Assembly (NCBI GenBank): GCA_018823745.1
Contig: JAHJHR010000016.1
Coordinates: 62,001-126,000 of the forward strand
Source of the DNA: Alphaproteobacteria bacterium
GTDB taxonomy: Bacteria > Pseudomonadota > Alphaproteobacteria > Oceanibaculales > Oceanibaculaceae
Length of the DNA: 64,000 bases
Reading direction: 5' to 3'
Shown: positions 25,894 to 36,622 of the stretch, one piece after another
Position numbering within the stretch: position 1 is the first letter of the stretch
How the letters are laid out: every line of letters starts with the position of its first letter
The notes under the pieces: generated by a model
Database searches by the model: none
What the model was told of the DNA's origin: nothing
The model's input: only the letters and a program-made list of their open reading frames with translations
Position numbers and translations under genes: made by a program

Positions 25894-28428
25894 TCAGATT
25901 TTCTTTTCCGTATCCTGGGATTCGCGCGCTTTGGCCGCTTCTTTTTCGGCATCTTCCTTGGCGGCCTGCGCCTTAGCCTGCGCCTGGTCGCGCAGCTCCG
26001 GCGGTGGCGAGACAGCCTCGCCCCCCTCGCCGCCCTCTTCCACGGCCGCATCGAGATCGTCGGAGGACGCCTCCTTGCCCTCGATGGTGCGCGGTTTGTC
26101 GGTCTCTCTGGCCTGCGCCATTTCCTCCAGCAGGATGCGGGCGGCGGGCGCCTTGCCCTCCTGATCGACACCGAAATACAGCGTCTGGTGCGGGAACGGG
26201 ATTTCGATGCCCAGCGCGTCGAAGGTGTTCTTCACCCGACGATACATCTCGCGTTCAATGGCCCATTGCATGCCGGCCTTGGTGGTGAAGCGGCAGCGGA
26301 TGACGACAGCCGAATCGCCCAGCGCCTGTACGCCGAATATCTCCATCGGCGCGGTGATGCTGTCCTTGTAGGCCGCGTCCTCGGCCAGCTCCTCGCCGAT
26401 CTTGCGCATCACCCCGATCACATAATCGACATCCTCGCGGTAGGCGATGCCGACATCGACCAGCGCCCGGCTGAAATCCTTGGTCATGTTGGTGATCGTA
26501 TCGACCGAGCCGAACGGGATGACATGGACATTGCCGCTGACATCGCGCAGCCGGATGGTGCGGATCGACATCGCCTCCACCGCGCCTGACTGGCTGCCGA
26601 CCTGCACCACATCGCCGACATTGATGGTGTCCTCGATCAGCAGGAACAGGCCAGTGATCACATCCTTCACCAGCGCCTGGGACCCGAAGCCGATGGCCAG
26701 GCCAATGACGCCAGCGCCGGCCAGAAGCGGCGCGATGTTGACCCCCAGCTCCGACAGCACGATCAGCGTGACCATGGTGATCAGCACGATCAGCAGGGCA
26801 TTGCGGATCAGCGGCAGCAGGGTCTTGGCACGGTTGCTCGACTGGCCCTGATCGTCCAGCCGCTTCAGATAGCGCTCGACAAACAGGCTGACGAATTCCC
26901 AGACCACGGCGGCAACCGCCAGAATGATCACGATACTGATGATCGTGCCGAACAGCTTCTGCCCGCCGCTCGACGTGATATAGCCGAAGGCGTCGAAGCC
27001 CCAGGCCTGCAGGATCGCCACCAGAACGACGATGATGATGGCGGTGTGAAACACCGTGTTCAGGATCGGCACGTAGCGGTTTGTGCGCATCTCCAGGCTG
27101 GGGAAGGCGCGCACCAGTTCCGGGCTCAGCGAGAAGCCGCGCTCGACCAGCCGGTCGGCCAGCCCCCAGATCACCCGGCCGATCACCAGCGCCGCCAGCG
27201 TCAGCAGCGTTGCCCGGCTGATGAAGGCGAAGCCGCCCTTGATGTCCAGGATGAGGACGGAAAAGGCTGCCACGACATACAGCAGAGCCAGCATGTGCCA
27301 GATGCTGGCGACCCGACGGCGAAAGCGCATAAGCGCGGTCTTCCGGGGGGCTTCAACAATAGGCATGCCGGGGGCGATATCGGGCGCAGCATCGGGCCCG
27401 CGCAACGCATCGGCCACCGGCTTGCGGTTCTGCAGGATAAAGATGACCGACATGGCGGCGAGGGTCAGATGCACGATCTTGCGCAGCACGCCATAGACGG
27501 TCGGTGGGAAGCCCAGCAGGGCGGCCGCATGCGCCCCCATCAGGCCGAACACCGCCAGATAGGTGAAGCGGCGCGCCCAGATATGCAGGTAATGCGCGGT
27601 TTCATCGGTCAGGGGCAGGCGCCGCCGTTCCGGGTGGTCAGGCGCCAGCAGCAGGGTAAAGCCAGCCATGATCGCCTGCGACAGCACGAAGGCGAAAATC
27701 AGCGCAATGGAGGCCAGCCGTATCTGCGGCGCCATCTGCGCCAGCACGATCACGGCCTGCGCGGCCGCGAAAAACGCCGCAATCGGAATCAGTTCCAGCA
27801 GCCCCCGCAACAGCAGCAGCAGCCACCCGAAGATCGGATGGCTGGCCTCCCGCGCCGCCAGCGAGCGGCGCGGCCGCGTCAGTGCCCACCGCGTGATGTA
27901 ATGCGCAACATAGCCCGAGGCGACGACCAGCAGGATCTTGCCGAGGGCCAGCAGCAGCCTTTCGCGATGATCGGCATTGGACAGGATCGACACCCACCAG
28001 CCCCAGAACCTGTCGAGATCGAAGATCGTGTCGATTCCCTCGACCAGCACACCACTTACCCGACCAACCTGCGATGAGAGGTCGTGCAGCGTACTATCCA
28101 GCAGGGTTTGTTCCTCTGCGGCAGCCGCGGCCGCCGCCTTGGCCGTGACGGGAGCTTTGGCCTGTCCAGCCGCCGGCAATTGTGTCAGCGCCTCGATCTG
28201 GCGGATCAGCTGTTCGCGCTTCTGGTCGTCCTTCAGTGTCTCGACCAGGGATTGCAGTTCTGCCGTCTCGGGCCTTGCCACCGGCTCTGCCTCTTCTGTC
28301 GCAGCAGGAGCGGACGGCGTTGCAGAAGGCAGGCCGGGCAGGCTCTGTGCACCTGACGGGTTTGCCTGGACGCTCAGCAGGAGGGCCAGGATCACGGCCG
28401 GCAGAAGACGAAATGCGCGATAGATCAT
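25894..28428 (-). CDS. Mechanosensitive channel, MscS superfamily (large, YbiO-like)
   Basis: About 844 residues from ATG 28428, where a signal peptide begins (MIYRAFRLLPAVILALLLSV). Then a periplasmic coiled, Ala/Gln-rich region, about ten membrane helices, and the MscS core: pore helix ALLAGAGVIGLAIGFGSQALVKD, beta domain with VGDVVQVGSQSGAVEAMSIR, and a charged Ala/Glu/Lys-rich tail. It releases solutes on hypo-osmotic shock. The frame extends to 28656, but that part lacks a signal sequence and similarity. Divergent from acs. Confidence 0.9.
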   Translation of the reverse strand: MIYRAFRLLPAVILALLLSVQANPSGAQSLPGLPSATPSAPAATEEAEPVARPETAELQSLVETLKDDQKREQLIRQIEALTQLPAAGQAKAPVTAKAAAAAAAEEQTLLDSTLHDLSSQVGRVSGVLVEGIDTIFDLDRFWGWWVSILSNADHRERLLLALGKILLVVASGYVAHYITRWALTRPRRSLAAREASHPIFGWLLLLLRGLLELIPIAAFFAAAQAVIVLAQMAPQIRLASIALIFAFVLSQAIMAGFTLLLAPDHPERRRLPLTDETAHYLHIWARRFTYLAVFGLMGAHAAALLGFPPTVYGVLRKIVHLTLAAMSVIFILQNRKPVADALRGPDAAPDIAPGMPIVEAPRKTALMRFRRRVASIWHMLALLYVVAAFSVLILDIKGGFAFISRATLLTLAALVIGRVIWGLADRLVERGFSLSPELVRAFPSLEMRTNRYVPILNTVFHTAIIIVVLVAILQAWGFDAFGYITSSGGQKLFGTIISIVIILAVAAVVWEFVSLFVERYLKRLDDQGQSSNRAKTLLPLIRNALLIVLITMVTLIVLSELGVNIAPLLAGAGVIGLAIGFGSQALVKDVITGLFLLIEDTINVGDVVQVGSQSGAVEAMSIRTIRLRDVSGNVHVIPFGSVDTITNMTKDFSRALVDVGIAYREDVDYVIGVMRKIGEELAEDAAYKDSITAPMEIFGVQALGDSAVVIRCRFTTKAGMQWAIEREMYRRVKNTFDALGIEIPFPHQTLYFGVDQEGKAPAARILLEEMAQARETDKPRTIEGKEASSDDLDAAVEEGGEGGEAVSPPPELRDQAQAKAQAAKEDAEKEAAKARESQDTEKKI

Positions 28429-28552
28429 GCGGTACAACAATCCGAATTGGTTTGGCCCGACTATAGCCCCCTGACCGGAAGGCTCAAGTCCGGGCGGATA
28501 ATTTCCACAGCGCGGACCTCTGCTTGCCAGTCGTGACCTTATGGCCTGCCCT

Positions 28553-28584
28553 GGGAAACGTATTATTACCTGCACTTGTTTCCC
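28553..28584. promoter_or_regulatory. Inverted repeat in the mscS/acs divergent region
   Basis: GGGAAAC (28553-28559) and GTTTCCC (28578-28584), 18 nt apart, in the 270-nt region between the divergent mscS-like gene and acs. Possible operator; no regulator is known. Confidence 0.25.
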
Positions 28585-28698
28585 GGCGGCCCAACATGGA
28601 TAATCCCCCTGCCTGTTGGCGATGCGTTGCCGCAGCCAATCGCGTTGCCCGGCCATATCGGGTCAAAGACGCACCGCAGAGAGGGAGATGTCCAGACA

Positions 28699-30645
<1,947 letters not shown>

Positions 30646-30715
30646 AGGGAGAGGGACTTCACCGAACGGGGCTTGAGAGCGCGTAGTCATACGCGAACGC
30701 ACACCGACATTCCTG

Positions 30716-30747
30716 CCCGGGGAGCCCTCTCCCCGGGTGTTTTTTTG
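30716..30747 (+). terminator. Terminator of acs
   Basis: CCCGGGGA (30716-30723) with TCCCCGGG (30730-30737), GCCCTC loop, then TG and seven T. Confidence 0.9.
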
Positions 30748-30762
30748 TCTGGATGCCTACCC

Positions 30763-30870
30763 TCTTCTTTCGTCATGGTCGGGCTTGACCCGACCATCCA
30801 TTGACCGAGCGAACCGCACGGACGAATGGACCTTCGGGTCAAGCCCGAGGGTGACGAGGTAAATAAGAAG
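30763..30870. repeat. Palindromic intergenic repeat element
   Basis: Outer arms TCTTCTTTCGTCAT...GACGAGGTAAATAAGAAG flank inner arms that contain GGTCGGGCTTGACCCGACC (30777-30795) and, in inverted form, TTCGGGTCAAGCCCGAG (30834-30849). This GGGCTTGACCC/GGGTCAAGCCC core is typical of dispersed intergenic palindromes in alphaproteobacteria. It lies between the converging acs and nrdJ genes and encodes nothing. I saw no second copy in this window. Confidence 0.75.
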
Positions 30871-30906
30871 ACCAGCGGGCGTACATTTCAGGGGCAAGAA
30901 CCCCCC

Positions 30907-33216
30907 TCACCCGCACTTTGAATAGCCGCACGACGTGCAGGTGTCGCAGCCTTCCTGGCGGAGCAGGCTGGGCTGGGCGCATTTCGGGCAGTAGCGCAGG
31001 CGCTGGTCGGCCAGGCCGACAACCTTGCGCTCGGCCAGATGGCCCTGGCGCTTTTCCTCGGGCTGGGGGATGAAGCCGATATCCATCAGATGGCGTTCGA
31101 TCACATCGCCAATGGCGGCCAGCAGCGAGGGCACATAGCGCCCGCCGACCCATTGCCCGCCGCGCGGATCGAACACCGCCTTCAGCTCCTCGACCACGAA
31201 GGAGACATCGCCGCCGCGCCGGAACACGGCGCTGATCATGCGAGTCAGCCCGACGGTCCAGGCGAAATGCTCCATGTTCTTGGAGTTGATGAAAATCTCG
31301 AAGGGCCGCCGCCGGCCATCCTGGATCACATCGTTGATGGTGATGTAGAGCGCATGCTCGCTCTCCGGCCATTTGATCTTGTAGGTCTTGCCGGGCAGTT
31401 CCTCCGGCCGGTTCAGCGGCTGGGTCATGTAGATCACGCCGCCGGCCTCGAAGGCGTCGGCCGGACGGGTCTCCGGCGTGCTGAGCGCCAGCTCGGATTG
31501 CTGCGTGCCTTCCACCGTGTCCGGTTTCACCTGCAGGACCGCCCCGGTGATCTCGTTCGGCCGGTAGGTGGTGCAGCCCTTGCAGCCCATGTCATAGGCC
31601 ATCTGGTAGACGGTCTTGAACTGATCGAAGGGCAGATCGACCGGGATGTTGATGGTCTTGGAGATCGAGCTGTCGATGTATTTCTGCACCGCCGCCTGCA
31701 TCACCACATGATCGCTGGGGGCGAGCCGCTGGGCATCGACGAAGGCATCGGTCAGCCGGGCGGTCTCGCCCTTCAGCCGGCGATAGAGGCGCAGCGCGTA
31801 ATCGGTGACCGCCTCTTCCTTCCGGCTACCATCAGGCATCAGTACCGTTCGGGTATATTCAAAGCTGAAGACCGGCTCCAGCCCCGAGGAGACATTATCG
31901 GCCAGGATGGAAATCGTGCCGGTCGGCGCGATGGAGGTCAGCAGCGCATTGCGGACGCCATGCGCGGCAATCGCTTCCTGCACATCCGCATCGAGGTCGC
32001 GGATGGTTTCCCCGGCCATGTATTGCTCGCGGTCGAACAGCGGGAAGGCGCCCTTCTCCTTCGCCAGTTCGACCGAGGCGAGATAGGCCGCGCGGCGCAG
32101 CGCCGCCAGCCATTTCCCGGTCAGTGCCACGGCATCGGCACTGCCATAGCGCGCGCCGCAGAAGATCAGCGCATCGGCCAGTCCGGTCACGCCCAGCCCG
32201 ATGCGGCGCTTCGCCAGCGCCTCCGCCTGCTGCTGCGGCAGCGGGAAGCGGGAGGCGTCGGTCACATTGTCCATCATGCGCACGGATGTCGCGACCAGCG
32301 TCGCCAGCCGGTCCATGTCGATTCCGGCATCCGCCTCGAAGGGCCGCTCCACCAGCTTCGCCAGATTGATCGAGCCCAGCAGGCAGGCGCCATACGGCGG
32401 CAGCGGCTGCTCGCCGCAGGGATTGGTGGCGGCGATGGTCTCGCAGTAATGCAGGTTGTTGCGCCGGTTGATCCGGTCGATGAAGATCACCCCCGGCTCG
32501 GCATAGGCATAGGTCGCGCGCATGATGGCTTCCCACAGTGCACGGGCCTCGATGGTGCGATAGACCGTGCCCCGGAACACCAGATCCCAGGACGACCCCT
32601 CCTTCACCGCCTGCATGAACGGGTCGGTGATCAGCACCGACAAATTGAACATGCGCAGCCGCCCCGCCTCCTGCTTGGCAGCGATGAAATCCTCGATGTC
32701 GGGATGGTCGCAGCGCATCGTCGCCATCATCGCGCCGCGGCGATAGCCGGCGCTCATGATGGTGCGGCACATCGCATCCCACACATCCATGAAGGGCAGC
32801 GGGCCGGAGGCATCTGCCCCCACCCCCTTCACCGGCGCGCCCTTGGGCCGCAGGGTGGAGAAATCATAGCCGATGCCGCCGCCCTGCTGCATGGTCAGCG
32901 CGGCTTCCTTCAGATGCTCGAAGATGCCGGCCATGTCGTCCGGGATCGTGCCCATGACGAAGCAGTTGAACAAGGTGACGCTGCGCGCCGTCCCGGCCCC
33001 GGCGATGATGCGTCCGGCCGGCAGGAATTTGAAATCCTCCAGCGCCTCGTAGAAGCGGTCCTCCCACAGCGCCTTGTCTTCTTCCGGCTCGGCCAGTGCT
33101 TTGGCGATGCGCCGCCAGCTATCTTCCATGGTGCGGTCGAGCGGCGTGCCGGCGGCATCCTTCAGCCGGTACTTCATGTCCCAAATCTGCTGAGAAATCG
33201 CCGCTATGCCTGCCAT
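30907..33216 (-). CDS. nrdJ: Adenosylcobalamin-dependent ribonucleotide reductase (class II)
   Basis: Makes deoxyribonucleotides with or without oxygen, using coenzyme B12. 769 residues from ATG 33216 (AGGAG upstream). Seen: the N-terminal redox cysteine in LFNCFVMG, the catalytic NPCGEQ, the SINLAKLV region, and a C-terminal zinc-ribbon-like tail with CPKC, CDTC and CGYSKCG. The frame is open for 40 more codons upstream without family similarity. The 5' region has DnaA-box-like sites; I saw no cobalamin riboswitch. Confidence 0.96.
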   Translation of the reverse strand: MAGIAAISQQIWDMKYRLKDAAGTPLDRTMEDSWRRIAKALAEPEEDKALWEDRFYEALEDFKFLPAGRIIAGAGTARSVTLFNCFVMGTIPDDMAGIFEHLKEAALTMQQGGGIGYDFSTLRPKGAPVKGVGADASGPLPFMDVWDAMCRTIMSAGYRRGAMMATMRCDHPDIEDFIAAKQEAGRLRMFNLSVLITDPFMQAVKEGSSWDLVFRGTVYRTIEARALWEAIMRATYAYAEPGVIFIDRINRRNNLHYCETIAATNPCGEQPLPPYGACLLGSINLAKLVERPFEADAGIDMDRLATLVATSVRMMDNVTDASRFPLPQQQAEALAKRRIGLGVTGLADALIFCGARYGSADAVALTGKWLAALRRAAYLASVELAKEKGAFPLFDREQYMAGETIRDLDADVQEAIAAHGVRNALLTSIAPTGTISILADNVSSGLEPVFSFEYTRTVLMPDGSRKEEAVTDYALRLYRRLKGETARLTDAFVDAQRLAPSDHVVMQAAVQKYIDSSISKTINIPVDLPFDQFKTVYQMAYDMGCKGCTTYRPNEITGAVLQVKPDTVEGTQQSELALSTPETRPADAFEAGGVIYMTQPLNRPEELPGKTYKIKWPESEHALYITINDVIQDGRRRPFEIFINSKNMEHFAWTVGLTRMISAVFRRGGDVSFVVEELKAVFDPRGGQWVGGRYVPSLLAAIGDVIERHLMDIGFIPQPEEKRQGHLAERKVVGLADQRLRYCPKCAQPSLLRQEGCDTCTSCGYSKCG

Positions 33217-33370
33217 TGTAACCGCTCCTGCGGGGGACTTCAGGGTTCGACTGCCGGTGCAGTTTACCATGCGGCAGCGCCCGGACAAACGATATGTTCC
33301 CGTTATGTTTCCACGTTCGCTATCAGCGATAACCATCCCATCTTATTGAAAAGATCGGATTTGTCCCCGT

Positions 33371-33442
33371 TATCCACAAGGGGCGATTGTGCACAGGGTG
33401 ATTTCATCCCCACCATCCCCGCAATCCACAGGCTTGCGCACA
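33371..33442. promoter_or_regulatory. Cluster of DnaA-box-like sites upstream of nrdJ
   Basis: Four nine-mers in one orientation: a perfect TTATCCACA (33371-33379), TTGTGCACA (33388-33396, one mismatch to TTATNCACA), CAATCCACA (33422-33430) and TTGCGCACA (33434-33442), the last two with two mismatches. They lie 155-226 nt upstream of the nrdJ start. DnaA controls nrdAB in E. coli, so DnaA control of nrdJ is plausible. Confidence 0.45.
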
Positions 33443-33448
33443 GGAAGG

Positions 33449-34174
33449 CTAAGGAGCTTCCCGCCGGCCTTCGACCAGAAGCTTTTCCGAGGCGGCTTCG
33501 GTGCGGGCCTCCAGCTCGGCCATGAAACTGGCCTTGTCCAGGCCGGGGGCGATCGGTGGCAGATATTCCAGCACAATGGTGCCGGGCTTCTTCAGGAAGG
33601 CGACGCGGCCCCAGAACAGGCCGGAATTCAGCGCCACCGGGACCACCGGCACGCCCAGCCCCTTGTACATCGCGGCAATGCCGGACTGGTAGGGCATGAC
33701 CGCGCCAGGCGCCGTGCGCGTACCCTGCGGGAAGATGATCGGCACCATGCCACGTTCCAGCGCCACCTTGCTGTCAGCCAGCAAATTGCGCAGAGCCTTC
33801 GACCCGCCCTCCCGGTCGACGACGATGTGGCGGGCGCGCTTCGCGTACCAGCCATAGAGCGGGATCTTCAGCAATTCCTTCTTCAGCACATAGGCCGGAT
33901 AGGCCACTTCCTTGAAGAAGACGATGGTCTCCCAGGCCGATTGATGCTTGGCGGCGATGATATACGGCCCGTCCGGCAGGTTTTCCCGGCCGCGCACCTC
34001 GTAATGCAAGCCGGCGACGTAGCGCAGCAGCACCAGCACGCCCCAGGCCCAGGCCCGCTGGCCCAGTGTCACCACGCCGGGTGGCCCGGCGAGCAGCGGC
34101 AGGCCGCCGATATTGATCAGCGCCGACCACACATAGAAGCAGGCATAGAACAGCAGCGAGCGAAGCCAGGTCAT
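33449..34174 (-). CDS. plsC: 1-acylglycerol-3-phosphate acyltransferase
   Basis: Membrane acyltransferase making phosphatidic acid from lysophosphatidic acid. 241 residues with N-terminal membrane segments, motif I AAKHQSAWET (His77, Glu82), motif III FPQGTR (about 149-154) and PVVPVALNSG. Motif I reads H-X4-E rather than the usual H-X4-D. Last gene of ftsE-ftsX-ydcF-plsC; its ATG overlaps the preceding stop (ATGA). Confidence 0.93.
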   Translation of the reverse strand: MTWLRSLLFYACFYVWSALINIGGLPLLAGPPGVVTLGQRAWAWGVLVLLRYVAGLHYEVRGRENLPDGPYIIAAKHQSAWETIVFFKEVAYPAYVLKKELLKIPLYGWYAKRARHIVVDREGGSKALRNLLADSKVALERGMVPIIFPQGTRTAPGAVMPYQSGIAAMYKGLGVPVVPVALNSGLFWGRVAFLKKPGTIVLEYLPPIAPGLDKASFMAELEARTEAASEKLLVEGRREAP

Positions 34175-34818
34175 GGCGCTTCGCTCTGGCGGATCTGGTC
34201 GGCGATGAACAGCCGGAACCGCGCCATGAGGAATTTATTGTACTCGCTGAAGATCAGCGCCGCCGTACCGGGCCAGCGCCACCAGGCCTCGGCCCGGAAC
34301 TCGCTGGGGAAAACCGGATGCGGGATAATTTCTATGTCGGGCATGGCGGCCGAAAGCTCCAACAGGCTGCGTCGCATGTGATAATTCGCTGTCACCAGCT
34401 GGATCGAGGTGAAGCTATTGCGCGTCACCCAATCGGCAGTTTCCGCGGCATTGCCGATGGTATTGCTGGCGGCGTAGTCGATATCGATCCGGTCGTTCAG
34501 CGCCGCACTCCAGGCCGGCTGCAATTGCAGCAGCGTCTCGCGGGTGACGCCAGTATTCACGCCGGAAACCAGCAGCCGCTGCCCCCGATTGTCGCGCAGC
34601 AATTCCAGCCCCGCTTCCAGGCGCAGGGCGCCACCGGTCAGCACCACGATGCCATCGGTCTGGCGGGGCGGCGCATCATCCTCGGCGGGGATATCCTCGG
34701 CGAAGGTAAACAGCCCGCCGATCCACAGCGCCAGCAGGATGGCAGCAGCCACGGCAAAGCCGCGCCACCGCGGCTTGCGCCGCTTGGCAAAGAAAAAACG
34801 TTTGGGCTCCGACACCAA
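34171..34818 (-). CDS. YdcF-family (DUF218) membrane protein
   Basis: 215 residues: basic N terminus, one membrane helix (about 21-41), then a DUF218 domain with DGIVVLTGGALRLEAGLELL, SGVNTG, the SNTIGNAAETADW segment and VTANYHMRRSL. Members such as SanA and ElyC act in envelope integrity; the biochemical activity is uncertain. Between ftsX and plsC in a conserved alphaproteobacterial cluster. Confidence 0.9.
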   Translation of the reverse strand: MVSEPKRFFFAKRRKPRWRGFAVAAAILLALWIGGLFTFAEDIPAEDDAPPRQTDGIVVLTGGALRLEAGLELLRDNRGQRLLVSGVNTGVTRETLLQLQPAWSAALNDRIDIDYAASNTIGNAAETADWVTRNSFTSIQLVTANYHMRRSLLELSAAMPDIEIIPHPVFPSEFRAEAWWRWPGTAALIFSEYNKFLMARFRLFIADQIRQSEAP

Positions 34819-34825
34819 TAGCCTC

Positions 34826-35737
34826 TCAGACGAGACGGGACAGCGCCCGCATGACCGATAGTCGCGCGGTTGCTACGGAGAGCAGGATAGCGGCTATCGG
34901 CACTGCCGCCAGAATGATCCACTCCCGCGCATCGAATCCAATGCTTAGCATGTCGGCCAAGGCTTCCGGATCACCCGCCGGGGAGTTGCCGCCAATGGTC
35001 TGGAGCGCCAGCAGCGCGCCGCCGCCCAGCACAGCCCCCAGCAGGCTGCCGAGCAGGCTGAGCGTGAAGGCCTGGCGGGCGAATTCCCGGGCGATATAGC
35101 TGTCGCGCGCACCGATCAGATGCAGCAGGTCGATGACCTCGCGGTGGATTGCCAGCCCGGTGCGCACGGCAAAGACGACGGCCGCGATGCCGGCCAGCGC
35201 CACCAGCAGGACGATGGCAGCGGCCACCGCCTCGACGGAGCGCGCCAGGCGCACCAGGTCGCCCAGCCAGCGGCCATGATCATCCAGCGTGGCGCCGGGG
35301 GCCTGTGCCGCCAAACGCCCCTCCAGCGCCGCGAAATCGACCGTAGCGCCGGGGATCAGCGTCACATCGATCAGGCGCGGCACCGGCAACCCGTCAATCG
35401 CGGCGCCGGCGCCCAGCCAGGGCTCCAGCAGGGCGCGGGTCTCCGCTTCCGACAGCGCCTCGGCCGAGGCAACGCCCGGCGTGCGGCGCAGCAGCTCCAC
35501 CGCCTTGCCGATCCGGTCTTCCATATTGGTCGCACCCGCCGCATCGACCGGCGGCGGCACCTGCACCGTCAGCGTGCCGCTGAGCGCCCATTGCCAGCGC
35601 CCGACCACCTCCTGTGCGGCCAGCAGCCCGGCGACCGCCAGCACGGCCAGGAACACCATCACGGCGACGATCCAGGGCAGGAACCGGCTGGAGGCATCAC
35701 CGCGCAGCGGCAGATCGGAATGTCGGCGCCAGAACAT
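34826..35737 (-). CDS. ftsX: Cell division protein FtsX
   Basis: Membrane partner of FtsE that activates peptidoglycan hydrolases at the septum. 303 residues: membrane helix about 24-45, periplasmic domain (about 50-160), then three C-terminal helices with FtsX-type FAVRTGLAIHREVIDLLHLIGA. Four nt after the ftsE stop. FtsX sequences are divergent; context makes the call firm. Confidence 0.92.
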   Translation of the reverse strand: MFWRRHSDLPLRGDASSRFLPWIVAVMVFLAVLAVAGLLAAQEVVGRWQWALSGTLTVQVPPPVDAAGATNMEDRIGKAVELLRRTPGVASAEALSEAETRALLEPWLGAGAAIDGLPVPRLIDVTLIPGATVDFAALEGRLAAQAPGATLDDHGRWLGDLVRLARSVEAVAAAIVLLVALAGIAAVVFAVRTGLAIHREVIDLLHLIGARDSYIAREFARQAFTLSLLGSLLGAVLGGGALLALQTIGGNSPAGDPEALADMLSIGFDAREWIILAAVPIAAILLSVATARLSVMRALSRLV

Positions 35738-35741
35738 CGGC

Positions 35742-36419
35742 TCAGGCCACTTCGCTGTCTTCGCCCGGCCCGATCAGCCGGCCGCCGCGCAGAAAAAGCT
35801 GCGGATAGCTGAAACGGTCGACCAGCCCCTGATTATGCGTGGCGATCATCACCGTCGTTCCCATCCGGTTCAGCTCCTCGAACAAATACAGCAGGCGCAT
35901 GGCGATCTGGTCGTCGACATTGCCCGTCGGCTCGTCGGCCAGCAGGAGTTTCGGCCGGCTGATCACCGCGCGGGCAATGGCGACGCGCTGCTGCTGCCCG
36001 CCCGACAGGGTCGCGGGCAATGCGTCCATATGCGCACCCAGGCCGACCCAGTCCAGCAATTCCGGGACGTGGCGGCGCACCATTGCCTCCTTGGCCCCGG
36101 CGATGCGCAGCGGCAGGGCGACATTATCGAGCACGGAGAGGTGATTGATCAGCCGGAAATCCTGGAACACCACGCCGACCTTGCGGCGCAGCGCCGGCAA
36201 TTCGGCGCGCGCGATGCCGGCGACATCCCGGTCAAACAGCCGGACCCGGCCGGAGGTCGGCTTCAGCCCCAGATACATGATCTTCAGCAGGGTCGATTTG
36301 CCGGCACCGCTCGGCCCGGTCAGAAAGTGGAACGAGCCGGCCTGCAGAAAGAAGCTCACTTCTTCCAGCACGGTCGGTCCGTCGCGGAATTTCATCCCCA
36401 CCTTCTCGAAACGCACCAC
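35742..36419 (-). CDS. ftsE: Cell division ATP-binding protein FtsE
   Basis: ABC-type ATPase, 225 residues: Walker [11 protein letters not shown]-loop [12 protein letters not shown], signature [14 protein letters not shown] and Walker [13 protein letters not shown], then the IATHN switch. The FtsE-type [11 protein letters not shown] opening and the ftsX neighbour separate it from other ABC ATPases. First gene of the operon; the promoter is in the 203-nt gap to the divergent zinc-ribbon gene. Confidence 0.96.
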   Translation of the reverse strand: MVRFEKVGMKFRDGPTVLEEVSFFLQAGSFHFLTGPSGAGKSTLLKIMYLGLKPTSGRVRLFDRDVAGIARAELPALRRKVGVVFQDFRLINHLSVLDNVALPLRIAGAKEAMVRRHVPELLDWVGLGAHMDALPATLSGGQQQRVAIARAVISRPKLLLADEPTGNVDDQIAMRLLYLFEELNRMGTTVMIATHNQGLVDRFSYPQLFLRGGRLIGPGEDSEVA

Positions 36420-36622
36420 CGTGTTTCAGCCCCCTCTGCGGCTTAAGGCCAGCCTCGCGCACCCTGCTCTTGTGGCTTGGTAAAGCGGCGGCAAGATGGC
36501 ATAGGCCATGGGTAGCGTCCAGCACACCCCGCGCCCCAACCCTGCAGGCCGCTACCCGCTTTGCTTGTCAGCGCCCCCCCGGACACGATACAAGCAAAGC
36601 ACGCAACGAGGCCGCGTCGTCC

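Noticed and set aside
33217..33448. Chromosomal replication origin because of the DnaA-box-like cluster
   Set aside because: Only one perfect box, no AT-rich unwinding region of note and none of the genes that normally flank alphaproteobacterial origins. Promoter control of nrdJ is the simpler reading.
33217..33448. Cobalamin riboswitch upstream of nrdJ
   Set aside because: No B12-box-like conserved core or extended multi-stem structure could be recognised on the nrdJ strand.
31039..33525. 828-codon open frame opposite nrdJ, and similar long frames opposite leuC (11170-12786), asnB (60475-61986) and mutL (43247-45148)
   Set aside because: They are antisense shadows produced by strong GC codon bias. 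They show no domain motif and consist of His/Gln/Arg/Gly-rich low-complexity text, while the opposite frames encode complete known enzymes.
36470..36622. N-terminal extension of the zinc-ribbon protein, and similar upstream extensions of mtaB, dapF, argE, acs, nrdJ, dsbD and the MscS-like gene
   Set aside because: The frames are open, but the extra residues are Arg/Pro/Gly-rich non-family text. Family starts with better ribosome-binding sites or stop-start overlaps lie downstream.
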